A DNA stretch of 64,000 nucleotides. It comes from Deltaproteobacteria bacterium (GTDB taxonomy: Bacteria; Desulfobacterota; Syntrophorhabdia; Syntrophorhabdales; Syntrophorhabdaceae). This document shows, piece by piece, positions 58,771-64,000 of this stretch (its first letter is position 1; the number at the start of each line of letters is the position of its first letter). A model generated the notes under the pieces. It searched no databases, was not told the origin of the DNA, and saw only the letters and a program-made list of their open reading frames with translations. Both the position numbers and the translations under genes were made by a program. The stretch lies in contig JAKLET010000002.1 of the NCBI GenBank assembly GCA_022711595.1, positions 175,469 through 239,468 of the forward strand, written 5' to 3'.

Positions 58771-61206
58771 ATGAGTTTTAAAAAAGGGTTTAGCACAGCC
58801 TTGCTTTTATTGATGTTTATGCTTGTCGCTTTGCCTGCGTTCGCGGGTGAAGCGGACATCGTCCTGCCGGATCTGTCGACGGTGACGTTCAATATTTTCG
58901 GTTCCGCAATGAGCGGCCTGAGCATCATGTATTTCGGTATAGTCATATGTTTTGTCGGTCTGATCTTCGCCATCATGCAGGCAAACCAGACAAAGAACAT
59001 GCCTGCGCACAAGTCAATGCTCGATGTGTCGGCCATTATCTGGGAGACCTGTAAATCCTATCTCGCCCAGCAGGGCAAGTTCCTCTTCATCCTCTGGCTC
59101 CTGATAGCCGCATGTATGGTTTACTACTTCATGGGATTGTCCCACGCTCCCTTCGGCAACATGGTTATCATCCTTATCTGCTCCATACTTGGTATCCTCG
59201 GTTCCTACGGTGTTGCATGGTTTGGGATGAGGATCAACACCTGGGCAAACTCCCGGACGGCCTTTGCATCCCTTCGGGGCAGGCCGGTCGAAGTTGTCAA
59301 CATTCCGCTGACATCAGGAATGAGCGTCGGGCTTCTCCTCGTGAGTGTTGAGCTCTTCTTCATGATCTGCATCCTCGTGTTCCTTCCGAAAGAACTCGTC
59401 GGTCCCAGCTTCATCGGTTTTGCCATCGGTGAGTCCCTCGGTGCCAGCGCACTCAGGATCGCCGGCGGTATCTTTACCAAGATCGCCGACATCGGCAGCG
59501 ACCTCATGAAGATCGTTTTCAAGCTTCCCGAAGACGACCCGAAGAACCCCGGTGTCATCGCCGACTGTACCGGTGACAACGCCGGCGACAGCGTCGGCCC
59601 AACCGCGGACGGCTTCGAGACATACGGTGTTACGGGTGTTGCCCTCGTCGCCTTTTTGGCCCTTGCGTTGGCGGCAAACCCCATGATGTCCGGCATCCTG
59701 ATCATCTGGATATTCGCAATGCGTATCCTCATGATCCTTACCTCCCTTGTTTCCTACTTTATCAACAGGGGCATCACATCTTCCGTTTATGGTTCAAAGA
59801 CAAAATTCGACTTCGAACAGCCCCTTACCAACCTGGTATGGATCACCTCCGCCGTTTCGATCATTGTTACCTTCTGGGCAAGCCATACACTCCTTGGAGA
59901 CCTGAACACTCAGTACCCCGGTCTCTGGTGGGCGCTGGCCATAATCATCTCCTGTGGCACCATTGCAGGCGCATTGATCCCGGAATTCACCAAGGTCTTC
60001 ACCAGCACGAAATCACGCCATGTTCAGGAAGTTGTCGGCGCAGCCCGCCATGGCGGTGCATCCCTTGACATCCTCTCCGGTTTCGTTGCCGGTAACTTCT
60101 CCGCATTCTGGGAAGGCCTCACCATTCTTGTTCTCATGTTTATCGCTTATCTCGTTTCCCAGCATCCTTCGATCGTTGCCCTTATGCCTGCCAAGTTCGC
60201 ATTTGCGGCACCGGTCTTCGCCTTCGGTCTTGTGGCCTTCGGTTTCCTCGGCATGGGCCCCGTGACGATCGCCGTCGACAGCTACGGTCCTGTCTCGGAC
60301 AACGCCCAGTCGGTCTATGAGCTTTCCAGGATCGAGGCCGTTCCGAACGTAAAAGAAGATATCAAAAAGAACTTTGGTTTTGAGCCCAATTTTGATGTCG
60401 CGAAGGATTACCTTGAAGAGGCCGACGGTGCAGGCAACACATTCAAGGCAACGGCAAAGCCGGTTCTCATCGGTACAGCCGTTGTCGGCGCCACCACCAT
60501 GGTCTTCGGTATCATCATTCTTCTTGAGAACATGTTCGGGGATGTTGTGGCACATTTGAGCCTCGTACAACCTACGATCATTCTCGGCCTGCTCATGGGC
60601 GGCGCTGTTATATACTGGTTCACCGGCGCGGCAACCCAGGCGGTCACCACCGGCGCGTATCGTGCTGTTGTCTTTATTAAGAAGAACATCAACCTCGACA
60701 AGGAAGAAGCCTCCATCGAGGACAGCAAGGAAGTCGTCAAGATCTGTACACAGTACGCTCAGAAAGGTATGTGGAACATCTTCATCGTTGTCTTCTTCAT
60801 GGCTCTGGCGCTTTCCTTCTTCAACCCCTACTTCTTCATCGGTTACCTTATTGCTATTGCCTTCTTCGGCCTTTACCAGGCCATTTTTATGGCGAATGCC
60901 GGCGGTGCCTGGGATAATGCCAAGAAGATCGTTGAAGTTGATCTGAAGGAAAAGGGAACCGCGCTGCACGAAGCGACCGTTGTCGGCGACACCGTCGGCG
61001 ATCCCTTCAAGGACACCTCATCGGTCTCCATGAACCCCGTTATCAAGTTCACCACGCTCTTCGGCCTGCTTGCGACGGAGATCGCCGTGACGATCCAGTC
61101 CCAGACGACAAAGTACGTCATCGGCGGCATCTTCTTCATAATTGCCCTCATTTTTGTCTATCGTTCTTTCTACGGCATGAGGATTGGCGAAGAAAAACTC
61201 GAGTAG
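58771..61206 (+). CDS. hppA: Membrane-bound ion-pumping pyrophosphatase, divergent type
   Basis: 811 residues, longer than the usual 660-770. Hydrolyses pyrophosphate and pumps H+ (or Na+). Signal-peptide-like N-terminus (1-26, cut after 'AFAG') and about 16 helices. Motifs: 'TKIADIGSDLMKIVFKLPEDDPKNPGVIADCTGDNAGDSVG' replaces the usual DVGADLVGKVE-x3-PEDDP-DNVGDNVGD, with one residue fewer in the first box; the stretch between 'DSYGPVSDNAQ' and 'GAGNTFKATAKP' is about 20 residues longer. GNTFKA has Lys at the position that marks K+-independent H+-type enzymes. The late 'HEATVVGDTVGDPFKDTS' is canonical. Probably a divergent, K+-independent subfamily; pump ion uncertain. Confidence 0.9.
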   Translation: MSFKKGFSTALLLLMFMLVALPAFAGEADIVLPDLSTVTFNIFGSAMSGLSIMYFGIVICFVGLIFAIMQANQTKNMPAHKSMLDVSAIIWETCKSYLAQQGKFLFILWLLIAACMVYYFMGLSHAPFGNMVIILICSILGILGSYGVAWFGMRINTWANSRTAFASLRGRPVEVVNIPLTSGMSVGLLLVSVELFFMICILVFLPKELVGPSFIGFAIGESLGASALRIAGGIFTKIADIGSDLMKIVFKLPEDDPKNPGVIADCTGDNAGDSVGPTADGFETYGVTGVALVAFLALALAANPMMSGILIIWIFAMRILMILTSLVSYFINRGITSSVYGSKTKFDFEQPLTNLVWITSAVSIIVTFWASHTLLGDLNTQYPGLWWALAIIISCGTIAGALIPEFTKVFTSTKSRHVQEVVGAARHGGASLDILSGFVAGNFSAFWEGLTILVLMFIAYLVSQHPSIVALMPAKFAFAAPVFAFGLVAFGFLGMGPVTIAVDSYGPVSDNAQSVYELSRIEAVPNVKEDIKKNFGFEPNFDVAKDYLEEADGAGNTFKATAKPVLIGTAVVGATTMVFGIIILLENMFGDVVAHLSLVQPTIILGLLMGGAVIYWFTGAATQAVTTGAYRAVVFIKKNINLDKEEASIEDSKEVVKICTQYAQKGMWNIFIVVFFMALALSFFNPYFFIGYLIAIAFFGLYQAIFMANAGGAWDNAKKIVEVDLKEKGTALHEATVVGDTVGDPFKDTSSVSMNPVIKFTTLFGLLATEIAVTIQSQTTKYVIGGIFFIIALIFVYRSFYGMRIGEEKLE

Positions 61207-61229
61207 AAGCAGAAAGCTTAAAAAACAAA

Positions 61230-61257
61230 AAGGCGTCCCATTTGGGGCGCCTTTTTT
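61230..61257. terminator. Bidirectional intrinsic terminator
   Basis: AAGGCGTCCC (61230-61239) pairs with GGGGCGCCTT (61244-61253) with one G-U; a T run (61252-61257) follows on the plus strand and an A run precedes it, giving a T run on the minus strand. It ends hppA and the convergent small gene. Confidence 0.9.
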
Positions 61258-61282
61258 ATGTCCTGAATTAAATGGCTATTTT

Positions 61283-61495
61283 TTATTTGGTTATCGGAAC
61301 CTGGTCATTCTTTCCGAGGGTGCTCCTGAGCCAGTGGGCGCTGCCGGGTTTGCATTTCTTGTGACGCCAGGTGTTGTTGCCGACATATATGCCATCGTCA
61401 TTTTTGATCCGCTGACCGCAGACATAGCAGTAGTCCTTCTTGAGTTCTTCGAAGAGGGGCTGTGTGTAGTAGAGGGACTTTTTCTTTCCGGACAT
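61283..61495 (-). CDS. Small Cys-rich (probable zinc-binding) protein
   Basis: 70 residues, minus strand, convergent with hppA. One Cys pair 'CYVCGQRI' (about residues 23-26) and a later 'HKKCKPG' give a C-x2-C...H-x2-C zinc-binding pattern; the rest is basic. ATAAAGGA lies 8 nt before the ATG, so it is a real gene. Family unknown. It ends 26 nt before the shared terminator. Confidence 0.7.
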   Translation of the reverse strand: MSGKKKSLYYTQPLFEELKKDYCYVCGQRIKNDDGIYVGNNTWRHKKCKPGSAHWLRSTLGKNDQVPITK

Positions 61496-61565
61496 CGCGC
61501 GGTTCCTTTATTTGCAAGGATACCCGAAGAGCAGGGCGATTGCAAGCAGTATTTGCTTGTCTATG

Positions 61566-61595
61566 TTGACTTTCATTTTTGCGTTGTTGGATAAT
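61566..61595 (+). promoter_or_regulatory. Promoter of polX
   Basis: TTGACT (61566-61571), 18-nt spacer, GATAAT (61590-61595), ending 6 nt before the ATG at 61602; no Shine-Dalgarno. Leaderless mRNA predicted. Confidence 0.55.
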
Positions 61596-61601
61596 TAGAC
61601 C

Positions 61602-63380
61602 ATGCCCGGAAAGAGCATTATAACCATTCTTGAAGAGATAGGCACGCTCCTTGAGATAAAAGGGGAGAACCCGTTCAAGTCGCGGGCTTACTTCAATGCG
61701 GCACGGACGTTATCGGGAGTGGAGAGCCTTGACGATATCATTGCCGGAAGGCGCCTTCGCGAGATAAAGGGGATAGGTGAGGCGATCGCTGCCAGGGTCA
61801 CCGAGTATGCGTTGACGGGAGAAATCCCGTATTTTGAGGAACTGAAGCGGGAATTGCCGGAATCGCTTCTTGAACTGACGCAGGTCCCAAACCTGGGGCC
61901 GAAAAAGATCAAGGTTCTCTTCGATGCGCTCCATATTACAAATGTCGGCGAGCTGGAATATGCCTGCAGGGAAAACAGGCTTGTGAATCTTCCGGGTTTC
62001 GGCGCGAAAACGCAGGAAAAGATCCTGAAAGGGATCGAGTTCATCAAAAAACACAAGGGCGAGCACCTTTTCGGGGACGCCTACCCCGATGCCGTCGCGA
62101 TGACAGAAAAGCTCAAAGAGCTTGTTCCCGGTGTTATTGTGGAGGTATGCGGAAGCATCAGGCGCAAAAAAGAGATAGTTAAAGACATGGACATCCTTGC
62201 CGCCGGCAGTGACCGGGAGGCGATATCCCTTGCGTTTACAACGCTTCCCGGGATCGAGGAGATCTACCTCACCGGCGGCACAAAGACTTCGTGCCGGCTC
62301 GTCACGGGCATCGATGCCGATCTGAGGGTGGTGAGTGTCGAAGAATATCCCTGTGCCCTGCTTTACTTCACGGGCAGCAAGGAGCACAATGTCCGTCTAC
62401 GGGGGATCGCCAGGAAAAAGGGCTTCAAGCTCAATGAGTACGGATTGTTCGAAGATGAACGGGTCATCCCGGCGGCCTGCGAAGAAGATATTTACGCTGC
62501 CCTCGGTCTTTCCTTTGTACCGCCGGAGCTCCGCGAGGACATGGGCGAGATAGAGGCTGCGGAAAAGGGGACCCTGCCGGATCTTGTCGATGTCTCCCAT
62601 ATCAGGGGTGTCTTTCATGTTCACACCGAGTTCAGCGACGGCTCCGACACGGTGGAAGGCATGGCAAAGGCGGCCAGGCAGCTGGGACTGAGCTACCTCG
62701 GCATTTCCGATCACAGCAAGAGCGCCTATTACGCGGGCGGCCTTAAAAAGGAAGCCCTTTTGCGGCAGTGGGAGCTGATCGACGGTCTCAATGAAAGATG
62801 GAAAGATTTCCATATATTCAAGGGGATCGAAAGCGACATACTGCCGGACGGCAGCCTCGATTATGACGATGACATACTGGAAGGCTTCGACTTTGTCATT
62901 GCCTCCATACACTCCAATTTCAACATGAAGGGCGATGAGCAGATCGCCCGGGTCACGAGGGCCATGGAGAACCCCTTCATGACGATGCTCGGCCATCCCA
63001 CGGGAAGACTGCTTTTGTCCCGGGAAGGCTATGATATCGACATGAAGACGGTCATTGACAAGGCTGCAAAACATAACGTTATCATAGAGCTCAACGCAAG
63101 CCCCTACAGGTTCGACATTGACTGGCGGCACCTCCCGTACGCGAAGGAAAGGGGCGTCATGGTGTCCGTCAATCCCGACGCCCACAGCGCGGCGGGCCTG
63201 AAGGAGATCTTCTACGGCGTCGGTATAGCGCGAAAAGGCTGGCAGGAAAAGAAGGACATACTCAACACCCGCACCGTGGAAGAGGTAAGGGAGATCCTGC
63301 AGCGACGAAAGGCAAAAAGACAGTTTGAACCGTTTGAGCCGCTCGAACCGCTTGAGCCGAAAGGCAAAAAGACAGTTTGA
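61602..63380 (+). CDS. polX: DNA polymerase X with PHP domain
   Basis: 592 residues. N-terminal 8-kDa-like helix-hairpin-helix and thumb ('ILEEIGTLLEIKGENPFKSRAYFNAAR', 'IKGIGEAIAARV', 'VPNLGPKKIKVLFDALHI', 'LPGFGAKTQEKILKGI'), nucleotidyltransferase site 'CGSIRRKKEIVKDMDILAAG' (catalytic D-x-D), and a C-terminal PHP phosphoesterase domain ('FHVHTEFSDGSDTVEGMA', 'GISDHSKS', 'GIESDILPDG', 'SIHSN', 'GHPTGRLL', 'NPDAHS'). Bacterial PolX acts in base-excision and gap repair. The last 20 residues (RQFEPFEPLEPLEP...) are encoded by a 9-nt repeat array; the stop arises in that array. Next to nth, another base-excision-repair gene. Confidence 0.95.
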   Translation: MPGKSIITILEEIGTLLEIKGENPFKSRAYFNAARTLSGVESLDDIIAGRRLREIKGIGEAIAARVTEYALTGEIPYFEELKRELPESLLELTQVPNLGPKKIKVLFDALHITNVGELEYACRENRLVNLPGFGAKTQEKILKGIEFIKKHKGEHLFGDAYPDAVAMTEKLKELVPGVIVEVCGSIRRKKEIVKDMDILAAGSDREAISLAFTTLPGIEEIYLTGGTKTSCRLVTGIDADLRVVSVEEYPCALLYFTGSKEHNVRLRGIARKKGFKLNEYGLFEDERVIPAACEEDIYAALGLSFVPPELREDMGEIEAAEKGTLPDLVDVSHIRGVFHVHTEFSDGSDTVEGMAKAARQLGLSYLGISDHSKSAYYAGGLKKEALLRQWELIDGLNERWKDFHIFKGIESDILPDGSLDYDDDILEGFDFVIASIHSNFNMKGDEQIARVTRAMENPFMTMLGHPTGRLLLSREGYDIDMKTVIDKAAKHNVIIELNASPYRFDIDWRHLPYAKERGVMVSVNPDAHSAAGLKEIFYGVGIARKGWQEKKDILNTRTVEEVREILQRRKAKRQFEPFEPLEPLEPKGKKTV

Positions 63381-63392
63381 ACGGTTCTTTTC
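63308..63392. repeat. 9-nt array framed by a 23-bp direct repeat at the polX 3' end
   Basis: TTTGAACCG, TTTGAGCCG, CTCGAACCG, CTTGAGCCG (63323-63358) lie between two identical 23-bp segments, 63308-63330 and 63360-63382 (each starting AAAGGCAAAAAG). The copies are 52 bp apart, not a multiple of three, so they are read in different frames and the second copy supplies the TGA stop. Then TTTGAACGGTTC follows. Confidence 0.85.
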
Positions 63393-63394
63393 CC

Positions 63395-63424
63395 TTGGAC
63401 ACATCGGGATGTAAATGTTATAAA
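63395..63424 (+). promoter_or_regulatory. Promoter of nth
   Basis: TTGGAC (63395-63400), 18-nt spacer, TATAAA (63419-63424) with upstream TGT (extended -10). Transcription would start near 63431, which places it after ATG 63424 and favours ATG 63448 as the start of nth. Confidence 0.5.
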
Positions 63425-63447
63425 TGATACATCCTGATCGTTTTGAC

Positions 63448-64000
63448 ATGAAAAAAGACGCCGCCTCAATCTTGAATAAACTCGCAGATATGCACGGCGA
63501 GCCCCGGGTGGAGCTTTCCTACTCCAACCCCCTTGAACTGACCATAGCCACCGTCCTGTCCGCGCAGTGTACCGACGATCGGGTCAACATGGTAACAAAG
63601 GGTCTTTTTAAAAAGTACAGAACGGTAGAGGATTATCTGGACGCACCGGACGCGCAGCTTGAAGAGGACATACGGCCCACGGGTTTTTACCGCAATAAGG
63701 CCAGGAGCATAAAGAACATATCGAAAGAGCTTGTTGAGCGGTTCCAGGGGAAGGTTCCCGATGATATCGACACCTTTGCCACCGTGAAGGGCATCGGCAG
63801 AAAATCGGCCAACATGATCGTGGGACTTGCTTATAAGAAGCCCGGCGTCATCGTGGACACCCATGTGGCGAGGGTTACAGGAAGACTGGGGCTGACAGCC
63901 AGCAGGGGACCGGACAAGATCGAGATCGACCTGAAAAGAGAGGTGCCCATGCCTTTATGGATGGCATTCTCTCTTCTGACAATACTCCACGGAAGATATA
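63448..64000 (+). CDS. nth: Endonuclease III (Nth), 3' end outside window
   Basis: DNA glycosylase/AP lyase that removes oxidised pyrimidines. 184 codons are open to the window edge. 'PLELTIATVLSAQCTDDRVNMVTKGLFKKY' contains the conserved Q-C-T/S region; the helix-hairpin-helix with catalytic Lys is 'VKGIGRKSANMIVGLAYKKPGVIVDTHVARVTGRLGL', with the catalytic Asp in V-D-T-H. The [4Fe-4S] cluster cysteines of the C-terminus lie beyond the window. Start chosen at ATG 63448 because the promoter would place transcription start after ATG 63424 (8 codons earlier, in frame). Confidence 0.92.
   Translation, partial: MKKDAASILNKLADMHGEPRVELSYSNPLELTIATVLSAQCTDDRVNMVTKGLFKKYRTVEDYLDAPDAQLEEDIRPTGFYRNKARSIKNISKELVERFQGKVPDDIDTFATVKGIGRKSANMIVGLAYKKPGVIVDTHVARVTGRLGLTASRGPDKIEIDLKREVPMPLWMAFSLLTILHGRY

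Overview
This window reads as one contiguous piece of the chromosome of an anaerobic, Gram-negative bacterium. It has an outer-membrane assembly lipoprotein (BamD), a Tat translocase subunit, a full membrane arm of complex I, a membrane-bound pyrophosphatase, an ADP-forming acyl-CoA synthetase, selenocysteine synthase, and the siroheme-dependent haem enzymes AhbC/AhbD. The order rsmG-parA-parB-atp(b', b, delta, alpha, gamma, beta, epsilon), with F0 subunits a and c elsewhere, is typical of deltaproteobacterial (Desulfobacterota) genomes. The combination suggests a syntrophic or fermentative member such as the Syntrophorhabdus/Syntrophobacterales group; this is inference from gene content, not a phylogeny. 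No phage, plasmid, insertion sequence with transposase, CRISPR array or rRNA operon was seen.

Layout: 1-858 bamD (cut by the window edge, minus strand), divergent from rsmG-parA-parB (905-3125). 3291-8984 the F1F0 ATP synthase operon, followed by a B3/4-domain gene and a nitroreductase (to 10386). 10618-11199 a secreted Gly-rich protein; 11293-11368 tRNA-Pro. 11478-14797 ahbC, hemB, ahbD. 14895-22292 housekeeping and envelope genes (hydrolase, DUF255 thioredoxin-like protein, DUF502 protein, TatC, DedA, lytic transglycosylase). 22519-36744 a complex I (nuo) operon in which nuoE and a normal nuoF are missing and a NuoF-tail/GltD fusion flavoprotein sits in their place. 37023-44983 TPR protein, small secreted proteins, DUF3999/DUF2339 pair, ADP-forming acyl-CoA synthetase. 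45032-45387 a hairpin-rich non-coding element with terminal inverted repeats. 45523-50959 selA, rluD-like, pgeF, NtrY-like kinase. 51157-51959 smpB directly followed by the tmRNA gene. 52028-64000 M18 aminopeptidase, lon, amrS, a chemoreceptor, a divergent membrane pyrophosphatase, a small Cys-rich protein, PolX and the start of nth.

Three patterns cut across the genes. First, many intergenic gaps carry short-period degenerate tandem arrays (7-, 8- and 9-nt words), usually as facing inverted arms separated by a T-rich spacer; they run into the ends of tatC and polX and into rluD. Second, several genes (bamD, rsmG, smpB, polX, the gene at 38280, probably others) have a good -10 box only 6-8 nt before the start codon and no Shine-Dalgarno sequence, which predicts leaderless mRNAs. 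Third, energy metabolism dominates: ATP synthase, an atypical complex I, a pyrophosphatase and an ADP-forming acyl-CoA synthetase fit a life at low energy yield, where the nuo complex may take electrons from, or give them to, something other than NADH through the usual NuoEF module.
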